DNA of 64,000 bases from assembly GCA_016710275.1 (NCBI GenBank), contig JADJXS010000001.1, positions 2,232,001 through 2,296,000 on the forward strand, given 5' to 3'. Shown piece after piece: positions 11,219 through 20,303 of this stretch; within the stretch, counting starts at the first letter, position 1; each line of letters opens with the position of its first letter. The stretch is from Phycisphaerales bacterium (GTDB lineage Bacteria; Planctomycetota; Phycisphaerae; UBA1845; Fen-1342). The notes under the pieces are model-generated. The model had not been told where the DNA came from. It worked only from the letters and a program-made list of their open reading frames with translations, and ran no database searches. The position numbers and the translations under genes are program-made.

Positions 11219-13072
11219 TCAGCGCAGCAATTCACTTATTCGTGCGGCGACGTCGCGCACGTTGAAGGGGCGGCCTTCGACCTTGTTCAGCCCGGCCGCA
11301 TCCACGAGAAACTCCGAGCGAATCAGCGTGCGCAACTGCCCCATGTTCAATTCCGCGACGCAGACGCGGCCGAATGCGCGAAGCACCTGTCCCAGGTCGC
11401 GCGGCAACGGGTTCAGCCAGCGCAGGTGAAGATGCGAGACGCGCTGCCCGCGCTCGCGGGCCTGTTCGCAGGCGGTGCGGATGGCGCCGTACGTTCCGCC
11501 CCAGGAGATCATCAGCAGATCGCCCTGCGGCGGTCCCTCAACGGCGGCGGGGGGAAGCTCCGCGGCGATGTTGCGGATCTTCTGCGCGCGGAGGTTGATC
11601 ATGTGCTGGTGATTCTTCGGGTCGTAGCTGATGTGGCCGCTGACGTCGGCCTTGGAGAGGCCGCCGACGCGATGCTCCAGCCCCGGCGTTCCCGGGATGG
11701 CCCACGGCCGCACGCCGCGCTCGTCGCGGCGATAGGGGGCGAAGTCGGCACTCGGCTCGGCGTGGCGGATGCGGATCGGGGGAAGTGAGTCCACCGACGG
11801 GATCGGCCACGGTTCGGAGCTGTTGGCGATGAAGCCGTCGCTGAGCAGGAAGACGGGGGTCATGTAGCGCAGGGCGACCGAGACGGCCTCCATCGCGGCG
11901 GCGAAGCAGTCCGACGGGGAGCGCGCCGCGACTACCGCGACGGGGCATTCGCCGTTGCGGCCAACCAGCACCTGGAACAGGTCGGTCTGCTCGGTCTTGG
12001 TGGGCATGCCCGTGCTGGGGCCGGCGCGCTGCACGTCGATGACGACCAGCGGCAATTCGGTCATGACGGCCAGGCCGACGGCTTCCTGTTTGAGGGCGAT
12101 TCCGGGGCCGCTGCTGGCGGTGACGCCGATGGAGCCGGCGAAGGAGGCGCCCAGGGCCATGGTGACGGCGGCGATTTCGTCCTCGGCCTGAAGCGTGCGG
12201 ACGTCAAAGTGCTTCTGTGACGCCAATTGATGCAGAATGTCGCTGGCGGGCGTGATTGGATAGCTGGCGTAAACGATCGGCTTGGCGGCCTGGCGGCCGG
12301 CGGCGATCAGCCCCAGCGCCAGGGCCTGGTTGCCGGTGATGTTGCGGTATTTTCCGGGCGGGAGCGTGGCCCGCCCGACGCGGTATTGGACGGGGAAGAT
12401 CTCGGCGGTTTCGCCGAAGTGGTAGCCGGCGGTCATTGCGCGGCGGTTGGCCTCGGCGAGCGCCGGCTTGCGCGAGAACTTGGCGTCGATCCAGCGCAGG
12501 GTGGTGTCGAGCGGGCGGTCGTAGAGCCAGTAGACCAGCCCCAGCGCGTAAAAATTCTTGCAGCGCTCGGCGTCCTTGGCGGACAGGTCCAGCCCCTTGA
12601 GCGCTTCGATCGTATGGGTGGTGATCGGCACGCGGTGCAACTGGAAGCGCTGCAGAGCGTCGTCGGCAAGGGGGTCGCTCGCGTAGCGGGCCTTGGCGAA
12701 GTTCTGGAGGATGAATTCGTCGGTGTTGACGATCAGGATGCCGCCGTCGGCCAGGTCGGACAGGTTTGTCTTCAGGGCGGCGGGGTTCATGGCGATCAGC
12801 GCGTCGAGCGTGTCGCCGGGGGTGAAGATCTCCGTGCTGGAGAAGTTGATCTGAAAGCCGCTGACGCCGGCGAGCGTGCCGGCCGGTGCGCGAATTTCCG
12901 CCGGGAAATCGGGCAACGTGCTGATGTCGTTGCCGAAGACGGCGCTGGTGCTGGTGAACTGCGTGCCGGCGAGCTGCATGCCGTCGCCGGAATCTCCGGC
13001 GAATCGGACAGTGACCGAGCGCAGCGGAAGAGCCTGCTTGGTTGCGGACGGGGCGGACGCGGCCGGTGTCAT
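11219..13072 (-). CDS. korA: 2-oxoacid:ferredoxin oxidoreductase, fused gamma-alpha subunit
   Basis: 617 residues. The first ~190 residues are the gamma-type domain (VRFAGDSGDGMQLAGTQF) and the rest the alpha-type domain with the YPITPASDILHQL motif, AEDEIAAVTMALGASFAG and TASSGPGIALKQEAVGLAVMTELP. This fused layout is usual for KorA-type two-subunit enzymes. The partner korB follows on the same strand. The pair supplies reduced ferredoxin from the TCA-cycle step at 2-oxoglutarate, or catalyses the reverse. The substrate cannot be fixed by reading alone; related enzymes use pyruvate or branched-chain 2-oxoacids. Confidence 0.92.
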   Translation of the reverse strand: MTPAASAPSATKQALPLRSVTVRFAGDSGDGMQLAGTQFTSTSAVFGNDISTLPDFPAEIRAPAGTLAGVSGFQINFSSTEIFTPGDTLDALIAMNPAALKTNLSDLADGGILIVNTDEFILQNFAKARYASDPLADDALQRFQLHRVPITTHTIEALKGLDLSAKDAERCKNFYALGLVYWLYDRPLDTTLRWIDAKFSRKPALAEANRRAMTAGYHFGETAEIFPVQYRVGRATLPPGKYRNITGNQALALGLIAAGRQAAKPIVYASYPITPASDILHQLASQKHFDVRTLQAEDEIAAVTMALGASFAGSIGVTASSGPGIALKQEAVGLAVMTELPLVVIDVQRAGPSTGMPTKTEQTDLFQVLVGRNGECPVAVVAARSPSDCFAAAMEAVSVALRYMTPVFLLSDGFIANSSEPWPIPSVDSLPPIRIRHAEPSADFAPYRRDERGVRPWAIPGTPGLEHRVGGLSKADVSGHISYDPKNHQHMINLRAQKIRNIAAELPPAAVEGPPQGDLLMISWGGTYGAIRTACEQARERGQRVSHLHLRWLNPLPRDLGQVLRAFGRVCVAELNMGQLRTLIRSEFLVDAAGLNKVEGRPFNVRDVAARISELLR

Positions 13073-13325
13073 TCGATGAATTCCTTCGACCGGCGCACAT
13101 CATACCCGGCCGGGGAGTGCATCGCAAAAGGCGGTTGAGACGGGGCCGGCGTCGGTGCCGAAGCCGGGGTGCATCCGGATCGAATGGGGGCGCTTGGCCC
13201 GGGTTGGATCCCCTCGGCTTGTTGCAGGCGATGGGCCAGCGCGGGATACTCGCGGTCGGGTGGTCGCCCGGGCGGGCGATTCGCCGACGCCCGGCTTTCG
13301 CACCTTGAACCGACCGGAGGGTCGC

Positions 13326-14306
13326 ATGGCTGAGTTGACGATGGTGAAGGCGCTCAACCTGGCGCTTCATGAGATGATGCGCGAGGATCCCAACGTCCTG
13401 GTCATGGGTGAGGACGTGGGGCAGGATGAGGGCGTCTTTCGCGTCACGGAGGGGCTGCTGCGCGATTTCGGGCGGGATCGCGTCTTTGACACGCCGTTGG
13501 CCGAAGCGGCCATTGTCGGGACGGCGGTGGGGCTGTGCTTCCGTGGGTTCCGGCCTTGCTGCGAGATGCAGTTTGACGGATTCAGCTACCAGGCGTTTCA
13601 CCACGTGGAGGGGCACATGCGGCGGTTCCGCAACCGCACGCGCGGCCGCTTCACCTGCCCGATGGTCATTCGCATGCCCTATGGCGGCGGGATTCGGGCG
13701 ATTGAGCATCACAGCGAGGCGCCGGAGGCGACCTATGCACACCTGGCGGGGCTGAAGGTGGTGCTCTGCTCGGGGCCGCGAAATGCGCGGGCGCTTCTGC
13801 GATCGGCGCTGAAAAGCCCGGACCCGGTGATTTTCTTCGAGCCGAAGGCGCTGTATCGCGCGTTTCGGGAGGAAGTGCCGGATCAGCCGGAGGAGATGCC
13901 GATCGGCAAGGGGGTTGTGGCGCGGGCGGGTTCGGATGTGACGATCATCTCCTACGGCGCTTCATTGCGAACGACGCTGGAGGCGGCGGAGGAGCTGGCG
14001 GACGATCACAACGTGGACGCCGAAGTGCTGGATCTGCTGAGCGTCGCGCCGCTGGACAGCGAGCTGATTCAAACGTCGGTGCGCAAAACGGGGCGGGCGG
14101 TGGTGGTGCACGAGGCGCCGCGGCATTGCGGCGTGGGTGGGGAGATCGTGGCGCGGATCGTGGAGGAATCGCTGCTGTACCTGGAGGCGCCGATCAAGCG
14201 CGTGACGGGCTATGACACGATCATCCCGTTCTTCGCAAATGAGCGGAACTACGTTCCGGATACGGCGAAGATTATCAACGCGACGATGGAGACGGTGCGG
14301 TTTTAG
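13326..14306 (+). CDS. 2-oxoacid dehydrogenase E1 component, beta subunit
   Basis: 326 residues, full length. The product forms the beta half of the ThDP-dependent E1 decarboxylase of pyruvate or branched-chain 2-oxoacid dehydrogenase complexes. Typical segments are MVKALNLALHEMMREDPNVLVMGEDVG, GVFRVTEGL, VFDTPLAEAAIVGTAVG, EMQFDGFSYQAF, PYGGGIRAIEHHSEAPEA and VVVHEAPRHCGVGGEI. The start follows GGAGGGTCGC. The E1-alpha, E2 and E3 partners are not in the neighbourhood, which is unusual as they commonly lie together. It is transcribed divergently from korA, with 253 bases between them. Confidence 0.9.
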   Translation: MAELTMVKALNLALHEMMREDPNVLVMGEDVGQDEGVFRVTEGLLRDFGRDRVFDTPLAEAAIVGTAVGLCFRGFRPCCEMQFDGFSYQAFHHVEGHMRRFRNRTRGRFTCPMVIRMPYGGGIRAIEHHSEAPEATYAHLAGLKVVLCSGPRNARALLRSALKSPDPVIFFEPKALYRAFREEVPDQPEEMPIGKGVVARAGSDVTIISYGASLRTTLEAAEELADDHNVDAEVLDLLSVAPLDSELIQTSVRKTGRAVVVHEAPRHCGVGGEIVARIVEESLLYLEAPIKRVTGYDTIIPFFANERNYVPDTAKIINATMETVRF

Positions 14307-14424
14307 GCCGCGGCTCGACGGACCGGGGCGGGGCGCTGCAGCGGGTCTGCGGTTCATCATATCTTTGCGCTTGGCCGGGACACTTCGCCGGAGTGGTCGA
14401 AGTCCCGGCCCGGAGGCAAAGCCG

Positions 14425-15819
14425 ATGTTCCATGCCTGTTGTACTGTGATCCGTTGGGCGCCTGGTCGATTCTTGACGCGGTTGGCGGGGCCGCCGGGCC
14501 GTGGCGCGCTTCGAAGGGCGTCGCGAGTGGGGATTTCGATACTGATGGGGGTGATGATCGCGGGGACCGCGGCTGCTCAGGGGTCGGCGGAGAACATGGA
14601 GTTTCCGGCGGACCTGGGATTCCGGCCGTTTCCATATGTCGAGAAGGACGACGACGTCTTCCCGGCCGGGATGACCGCGCGGGTGATCATCCGCTGTGGC
14701 GACGACCTGACGCGGGATCGCGGGTTTCAATTCCGGGATTACCCGGATTTCATCTGCTGGATCCCGCGGGAGGGGCGGGGAGGGTGGCTGTTCGTCAATC
14801 ATGAGATTGAGGACCTGCATCCCGGGGATGAGCGGCCGTCTCCGGAGATGCAGAACAAGTCGGGGGGCATGACGCGCCTGCTGCTGGACGATGACCTGGC
14901 GATTGTCGAGAGCGAGATGCACGTCTGGCAGACGAGCAACAACTGCTCCGGCATTGTGACGCCGTGGAACACGATTCTCACCTGCGAGGAATACCCCAAC
15001 ACGGACGGCGAAGCGCCGCCGCCGCCGCACCTCGATGGGCACATGTATGTCTGGGAGGTGGATCCGGCGAAGCCGGGAAGATTCCAGCCGAGGCGAGCGC
15101 TGGGGCGCTTCAGCCACGAGGCGGCTGAGTTTGACTTGCAGGGCAACCTGTACCAGACCGAGGACCAGACGCCCGGGTTCATTTACCGCTTTGTGCCGGA
15201 AAAGCCGGGAGATCTGACCCGCGGCGAGTTGACGGCGCTGGACGCCGTGCGGCGGCGCTGGGGGACGGTCGAGGATCCGGAGCGGGCGCACCTATCGTCA
15301 TTGAAGTCGGGCGCGACGCCGTTTGCGCGGCCGGAGGGCATTGCCCGCCATCCGAAACAGCCGGACTGGGTGTATTTCGCGCTGAGCGGCGGGGAGGGAA
15401 AGTGGGAGCACCCGTGGGGTCATTACCCGCTGGGGGCTGTGCTGGCGGTGAATGTGCGGACGTGCGAGGTGAAGGAAATTGTCGTTGGGCGGCCGCAGCT
15501 TGAGGGGCGCGGCGTGACGGGGCAAATGCAGCATCCGGACAACATCCGCTTTGACGAAGCCGGCAACCTGTACATCTGCGAGGATCACAAGAACCGGAAG
15601 CTCAAGTTCAAGGACGGGGTGGCGGAAAATCACGGGCGAAACGAAGTGCTGGTCCGGCATGAGCAGACGGGCGAACTGTACCGCTTCGCAGTCATGGGCA
15701 AGGCGGATAGTGAATGGACCGGGCCGTGGTTCGCGCAAACGGGGCGCGGCCGCACGCTCTTCCTCGCGAATCAGAAGGATCCGGGAGTCGTCTACGCAAT
15801 CCATCCGGAGGCGCGCTGA
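14425..15819 (+). CDS. Secreted DUF839 (PhoX-like) protein
   Basis: About 464 residues. The first ~50 residues have Arg-rich stretches then a hydrophobic segment ending in AAAQG, consistent with an exported protein (the exact start and export route are uncertain; a start after CGGAGG is chosen). The mature part carries DUF839 features: GWLFVNHEI, NCSGIVTPWNTILTCEEYP, GRFSHEAAEFD, NLYQTEDQTPGFIYRFVP, GEGKWEHPWGH and PDNIRFDEAGNLYICEDH. PhoX-like members are phosphatases of the six-blade propeller type, but many DUF839 proteins are uncharacterised; function here is only a suggestion. It may be in one unit with the downstream hydrolase. Confidence 0.8.
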   Translation: MFHACCTVIRWAPGRFLTRLAGPPGRGALRRASRVGISILMGVMIAGTAAAQGSAENMEFPADLGFRPFPYVEKDDDVFPAGMTARVIIRCGDDLTRDRGFQFRDYPDFICWIPREGRGGWLFVNHEIEDLHPGDERPSPEMQNKSGGMTRLLLDDDLAIVESEMHVWQTSNNCSGIVTPWNTILTCEEYPNTDGEAPPPPHLDGHMYVWEVDPAKPGRFQPRRALGRFSHEAAEFDLQGNLYQTEDQTPGFIYRFVPEKPGDLTRGELTALDAVRRRWGTVEDPERAHLSSLKSGATPFARPEGIARHPKQPDWVYFALSGGEGKWEHPWGHYPLGAVLAVNVRTCEVKEIVVGRPQLEGRGVTGQMQHPDNIRFDEAGNLYICEDHKNRKLKFKDGVAENHGRNEVLVRHEQTGELYRFAVMGKADSEWTGPWFAQTGRGRTLFLANQKDPGVVYAIHPEAR

Positions 15820-15950
15820 CGAGGGGGCGGGCGGCGTTTCGCTTGTGCCAGCGGGAATCGGGCGCGGCGGGCCGAGCTTGACGCCCGCCTGCGCGCGGGA
15901 TTCAATGGCGGCCTGATGCGCGCCAGAGGCGCGAATCGGGGAGCCTGCTC

Positions 15951-17336
15951 ATGCCTGATTGCCTGGCGCGCGGCGGTGGTCTGACGAAGGTTTCCGGCGC
16001 TGCGCTTGCGTGCGTGCTCCTCCTGGCACACTGCCCCGGCGCCGCGCACGCGGACGGGCCGCCGGTCGATCGCGCCCGGGTGGAGCGCGCGAGCGCGTTG
16101 TTCCAGTTTTTTCTTGCCGACCGGATCGAGGATCTGCATGGTGCGGGCAGCGACCGTCTCAAGGCGTCGCTGTCGGTCGACGAACTGCGGCAGGTTCGTA
16201 CGCGGCTGATCGAGAAGTACGGGGCGGCATCGTCATTCGGCGAACCTGAGGGGCGGCGGATGGGGGAGCGCGAGTATTTTGACTTCGACTCGCGCTTCGG
16301 AGAAGCGAGCGTCAAGCTGCGCATTCTGCTGGATGAGGCGGGGCGGCTCGACGCGCTGCAGATCATGGACGTGGCTGTGCCGGCGAGCCGCCCGGCCGAC
16401 GCGGATGACGACGCCGGTCCCGTGTATCTGAAGCGGGATTCGTTTCGCACGCTCCGGGTGAAGCTGCGCAGCGGGGAGATCGAGCTGCCGGCGCGGCTGA
16501 CGCTGCCGCGGGTGGAAGGGCGCGTGCCGGCGGTGGTGCTGGTGCATGGCTCCGGGCCGCACGACTTTGATGAGACCATCGGTCCGAACAAGCCCTTTCG
16601 CGACCTTGCGTTCGGGCTTTCATCGGCGGGAATCGCGGCGCTGCGGTATGAGAAGCGCACGCTGAATCACGCCGCCACGATTGACCCGCTGACAATGACG
16701 CTGTCGCACGAAACGATTGATGATGCGGTTGCGGCGGTGAAGATGCTGCGGCAGAGGGAGGAGATCGACCCCGCGCGGGTGTTTGTCATGGGGCACAGCC
16801 TGGGCGGGATGGCGGCGCCGTTCATCGCGAAGGCGGAACCCGAGCTGGCGGGGATCATCGTGATGGCGGGCAACTCGCGGCCGATCCTGACGCTGGTCGC
16901 CGAGCAGATCACGCACATCGCCGGGGTGGACGGAAAGATCACGGACGCCGAGCGCAGCGCGATTGGCGCGACGAACAAAGCGATTGCCGAGATTCGTTCC
17001 GCCGCCGCGGGGGCGAAGCTGCCGACGGTGCTGGGAGTGGCCGGCTACTACTGGCGGATGCTGGAGACTTATGACCCTGTCGCCGCGGCGAAGGAGCTGA
17101 AGATCCCGATCCTGGTGCTGCAGGGGGAGCGGGATTACCAGGTCACGGTGGACGACTTTGAGGGGTGGAAGCGCGGATTGAGCGGGCGGGAGAGCGTCGA
17201 ATTCCGCCTCTATTCCGATCTCAATCACCTGATGATGACCGGGGAGGGGAAATCGAATCCGGCCGAGTATCAGAAGCGGGGATTCGTGTCGCGAGCGGTG
17301 ATTGATGACGTGGTCGCGTGGGTTCGCAAGCGATGA
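15951..17336 (+). CDS. Secreted alpha/beta hydrolase with N-terminal DUF3887-like region
   Basis: 461 residues. An N-terminal hydrophobic stretch (VSGAALACVLLLAHCPGAAHA) indicates export. Residues about 45-130 resemble the small DUF3887-type domain often placed before serine-aminopeptidase-like hydrolases. The hydrolase part has HGSGPHD (oxyanion region), the nucleophile elbow GHSLGG, an Asp in LQGERDYQ and a His in SDLNHLMM, so the catalytic triad is complete. Likely substrate is an ester or peptide, unknown. The last bases overlap the start of the next gene (ATGA), indicating translational coupling. Confidence 0.85.
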   Translation: MPDCLARGGGLTKVSGAALACVLLLAHCPGAAHADGPPVDRARVERASALFQFFLADRIEDLHGAGSDRLKASLSVDELRQVRTRLIEKYGAASSFGEPEGRRMGEREYFDFDSRFGEASVKLRILLDEAGRLDALQIMDVAVPASRPADADDDAGPVYLKRDSFRTLRVKLRSGEIELPARLTLPRVEGRVPAVVLVHGSGPHDFDETIGPNKPFRDLAFGLSSAGIAALRYEKRTLNHAATIDPLTMTLSHETIDDAVAAVKMLRQREEIDPARVFVMGHSLGGMAAPFIAKAEPELAGIIVMAGNSRPILTLVAEQITHIAGVDGKITDAERSAIGATNKAIAEIRSAAAGAKLPTVLGVAGYYWRMLETYDPVAAAKELKIPILVLQGERDYQVTVDDFEGWKRGLSGRESVEFRLYSDLNHLMMTGEGKSNPAEYQKRGFVSRAVIDDVVAWVRKR

Positions 17337-17953
17337 CCGAGGCGGTCGCGCCGGGAGCGGACGCCGAAGCCGGGCTGCTGGAAGCGTGTCCGCGCTGCGC
17401 CTATTCGCTCCGCACGCTGCCCATTGAACATCGCTGCCCCGAGTGCGGGCTGCAACTGGACCGCCGCTGGCGCTGCTACGCGGGGCGGCACGCGCCGCGC
17501 AGCACGAACGTGGCGACGTGGTCGCTGCGCGGGTTCGTGCTGGTGTGGGTGGGCATCGCGGTGGTGGGAATGGCGGGGATGAGCATCGTCAGTTCCGGCA
17601 ATGAGCGCCTGGCGGCACTTGCGCTGCTGCCGGTCCTTGCGGGCGTTGTCATCGCGCTGACGTTCCGGCCGCGGCGCTTCGTCGCCGTCGGGCCGAATGG
17701 GATCGTGGTTTGCAGCGGCCGGCACAAGCCGTTGCTGCTGCTGCCGTGGTCAGCATTGGGCCGGGCGCGGAACGACCTCCTGAACAAGCGCGTGGTGGTC
17801 GAGCGTACGGACGGCGGCAAGCCGGTCCGGCTGCACCAGCAGTTCTATTGGGGGTTGAACTTCCTGGAAATGGATCGCTTCGTCCGGGAGTTCAACGCCT
17901 ACCCCCGTCCCGCCGCCGCGCCGTCAGATGGGCCCGCAGCCGCCGGAGACTGA
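17333..17953 (+). CDS. Membrane protein with N-terminal zinc ribbon, unknown function
   Basis: About 206 residues. ATG overlaps the stop of the hydrolase gene. Residues about 15-45 have CPRC and CPEC pairs spaced as a zinc-ribbon, followed by two hydrophobic segments (SLRGFVLVWVGIAVVGMAG and LAALALLPVLAGVVIAL) and a cytoplasmic or exposed C-terminal region of about 90 residues. Zinc-ribbon plus two-TM proteins of this kind are frequent in planctomycetes and rarely have a known function. Coupling to the hydrolase suggests they act together. Confidence 0.75.
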   Translation: MTEAVAPGADAEAGLLEACPRCAYSLRTLPIEHRCPECGLQLDRRWRCYAGRHAPRSTNVATWSLRGFVLVWVGIAVVGMAGMSIVSSGNERLAALALLPVLAGVVIALTFRPRRFVAVGPNGIVVCSGRHKPLLLLPWSALGRARNDLLNKRVVVERTDGGKPVRLHQQFYWGLNFLEMDRFVREFNAYPRPAAAPSDGPAAAGD

Positions 17954-18022
17954 GAGAACCGGCTGCAAAGCGGCGTATCCCGCGGCGCGCCGGTCGGCGC
18001 AGCGCGGGCGTAGAATCCGGGC

Positions 18023-19384
18023 ATGGTTCCACCACCTTCCATCCGACAGCAGTGGCCGCAGCTTCCCGCCGCCGGCGAATTCGACGTGATTGTGATCGGC
18101 GGCGGGCCGGCCGGCTGCGCCGCCGCGATTGCCGCCGCGCGCGAAGGGGCGTCGGTTCTGCTCGTTGAGCAGCACGGGTGCCTGGGGGGAATGGGCACGG
18201 CGGGGCTGGTGCCGGCGTTTTGTCCCTTTTCGGATCGCGAGAAGCCGGTGATACGGGGGCTGGGGTGGGAGATCCTGGAGGAGATGAAGCGCGGAATGGC
18301 GCACATTGCGCGGGATTCGTGCGATTGGGTGCCGATTGACGTGGAACGACTCAAAATGATCTACGAGTCGCGCGTGCTGGAGGCGGGGGCGCAGGTGGTG
18401 CTGCTGACGCACTTCGTGGACGTCGTGATGGGAGCGGGCGGCGGACTCAGCGGGGTGGTGGTGCACAACAAGAGCGGGTTGCAGCGGATCGGCGGGCGGG
18501 TGATCGTGGATTGCACGGGCGATGCGGACGCGGCCGTTGCGGCCGGCGCGCGCTTTCAGAAGGGGGATCCGGCGACGGGCGAGCTGCAGCCGGCGACGAT
18601 GTGCTTCATCCTGGCGGGGATCGACAACGCGACGTTGCAGCCGTGGCTTTGGGCGGATGGTGCGAAAAACCTGCTGCTCAAGCCGAGCATCGCGGAAGCG
18701 AAGCGGAACGGGGATCTGCAGATCGTCGAGGAGGCGGCGAACATCGCGTACCAATCCGAATCGACGATCGGGTTGAATTTCAGCCACGTGTTTGACGTGG
18801 ACGGGACGGACGCGGCGGACATGACCCGCGCGATGATCGAGGGGCGGCGGCTGATCCGCCACCTGACCGACTTCGTGCGGAAATATCTGCCCGGCTGCGG
18901 GAATGCGTACCTGGTCACGAGCGGGGTGCAGATCGGAATTCGGGAAACGCGGCGGATTGTCGGGGACTATGTTCTGACGCTTGACGACTACCTGGCGCGG
19001 CGCAGCTTTCCGGACGAGATCGCGCGGAACGCCTATTACATCGACATTCACCTGTCGAAGCGCGAATGGGAACGCGAGCTGGGAAAGGAGATCGACTGGG
19101 CGGGGAAGATTCATCAATACAGCCCCGGCGAATCGCACGGCATTCCGTATCGGTGCCTGCTGCCGTCGGGGGTGCAGCGGATGCTGGTGGCGGGGCGCTG
19201 CATCAGCACCGATCGGCCCGTGCAGGGTTCGACGCGCGTCATGCCGAACTGCCTGGCGATGGGCGAGGCGGCCGGCTGTGCGGCGGGATGGGCGGCGCAG
19301 CGGCATCACGGCGATGTGCGCGCAGTGGACACGGTCGCGCTGCGCGAGGCGCTGCGCGGATACGGGGCATGGTTGCCGGATTGA
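18023..19384 (+). CDS. FAD-dependent oxidoreductase (FAD_oxidored-like)
   Basis: 453 residues. The N-terminal dinucleotide-binding motif VIVIGGGPAGCAAAIAAAREG and the following acidic LLVEQ give an FAD-binding Rossmann fold. GGMGTAGLVPAF, VDCTGDADAAVAAGA, QTATM-like segments and the end (RCISTDRPVQGSTRVMPNCLAMGEAAG) match the FAD_oxidored group found in planctomycetes and acidobacteria, many of which are thought to act on sugars or similar substrates. No signal peptide is visible. It lies convergent to rplT, with a 24-base gap. Confidence 0.85.
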   Translation: MVPPPSIRQQWPQLPAAGEFDVIVIGGGPAGCAAAIAAAREGASVLLVEQHGCLGGMGTAGLVPAFCPFSDREKPVIRGLGWEILEEMKRGMAHIARDSCDWVPIDVERLKMIYESRVLEAGAQVVLLTHFVDVVMGAGGGLSGVVVHNKSGLQRIGGRVIVDCTGDADAAVAAGARFQKGDPATGELQPATMCFILAGIDNATLQPWLWADGAKNLLLKPSIAEAKRNGDLQIVEEAANIAYQSESTIGLNFSHVFDVDGTDAADMTRAMIEGRRLIRHLTDFVRKYLPGCGNAYLVTSGVQIGIRETRRIVGDYVLTLDDYLARRSFPDEIARNAYYIDIHLSKREWERELGKEIDWAGKIHQYSPGESHGIPYRCLLPSGVQRMLVAGRCISTDRPVQGSTRVMPNCLAMGEAAGCAAGWAAQRHHGDVRAVDTVALREALRGYGAWLPD

Positions 19385-19408
19385 GCGGAAGCGCGGCCGG
19401 GGCGCCGA

Positions 19409-19774
19409 TCAGCCGGTGCGGCGAAGGCGCGGACGGGCCAGGGCCACCAGCGCATCGAACGCAGCGGGGTCGGCGATGGCGATCTCGCTGAGCATCTTGC
19501 GATTCAGCGCGACCATCGACTTTCGCAGCGCCCCGATGAAATCGCTGTAGGCGACGCCGCGCATGCGGCAGGCGGCGGTGATGCGCGTGACCCACAGTGA
19601 TCGGAAGTTGCGCTTCTTGGCGCGGCGATCGCGGAAGGCGTAGCAGCCGGCCTTCATCACGAACTGCTTGGCGATGCGGAAGAGCTTGCTGCGCGAGCCC
19701 CAATAGCCGCGGGCGTCCTTCAGGATGCGCTTGCGGCGGTGACGGGTGGCTGCGCCAGGTCGAACTCGCGGCAT
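19409..19774 (-). CDS. rplT: Ribosomal protein L20
   Basis: 121 residues, basic, with the L20 signature from MPRVRPGAATRHRRKRILK through GYWGSRSKLFRIAKQFVMKAG, KRNFRSLWVTRI and SDFIGALRKSMVALNRKMLSEIA. L20 is a 23S-binding assembly protein of the large subunit. GGGAG precedes the start. It is downstream of rpmI by 153 bases, the usual gene order; infC, normally upstream of rpmI, is absent here. Confidence 0.97.
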   Translation of the reverse strand: MPRVRPGAATRHRRKRILKDARGYWGSRSKLFRIAKQFVMKAGCYAFRDRRAKKRNFRSLWVTRITAACRMRGVAYSDFIGALRKSMVALNRKMLSEIAIADPAAFDALVALARPRLRRTG

Positions 19775-19927
19775 TTTTCAACTCCCTGCATTCGGGCGTC
19801 CCTCCGGCCCGGTTGCGCCGGAGGCGCTTTGCCGGGGACGCGATTCGGCAGCCGACAAGTGGCCGATCGCGAGGGGACAAGGCTGTTCGGAACCGGCCAC
19901 GCGACCCGGACGTCGCGTCGCCATTTC

Positions 19928-20125
19928 TCAGACGATCCGCGCTGCGCGCAGGATGTTGTCCGCCAGGCCGCCGGCCAGGACGGTTTTGCGGCGGAGGCGC
20001 TGGCAGCGCCGCCCCGGCTTGTGACTCATGAGCTTGCACCGGCCGCACGGCCCGCCGACGATCTTGTTCTTCGACGAGATCCGGAAGCGCTTGCCGATGC
20101 CCTTGACGGGCTTTGCTTTATGCAT
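19928..20125 (-). CDS. rpmI: Ribosomal protein L35
   Basis: 65 residues: MHKAKPVKGIGKRFRISS, then KIVGGPCGRCKLMSHKPGRRCQRLRR and a short C-terminal ILRAARIV. Size and basic composition fit L35. The longer upstream frame (starting further left in the protein) is rejected because L35 begins with this MxKxK-type start. The pair rpmI-rplT is preceded by a candidate promoter rather than infC. Confidence 0.93.
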   Translation of the reverse strand: MHKAKPVKGIGKRFRISSKNKIVGGPCGRCKLMSHKPGRRCQRLRRKTVLAGGLADNILRAARIV

Positions 20126-20160
20126 GACCAACCCTATCGTAAAGCTGTAACGAGCCGGGT

Positions 20161-20189
20161 AGCATACCCCGGTGTTCGGGCACCGGCAA
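20161..20189 (-). promoter_or_regulatory. Candidate sigma-70-type promoter for rpmI-rplT
   Basis: On the minus strand TTGCCG and TATGCT are separated by 17 bases, about 35 bases ahead of rpmI. Each hexamer matches consensus at four of six positions. Together with the missing infC this suggests the pair is independently transcribed. No experimental evidence. Confidence 0.4.
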
Positions 20190-20303
20190 GCGCCCCGCCC
20201 GTGCAATTTCGGCCGGCCGGATGGGGCTGGTCCGAAGGGCCATCAAAGCCGTCAACGAAGCAGGAATAAAGGCGTCGGCCGGGATCGGCGCCACGGAAGC
20301 ACC

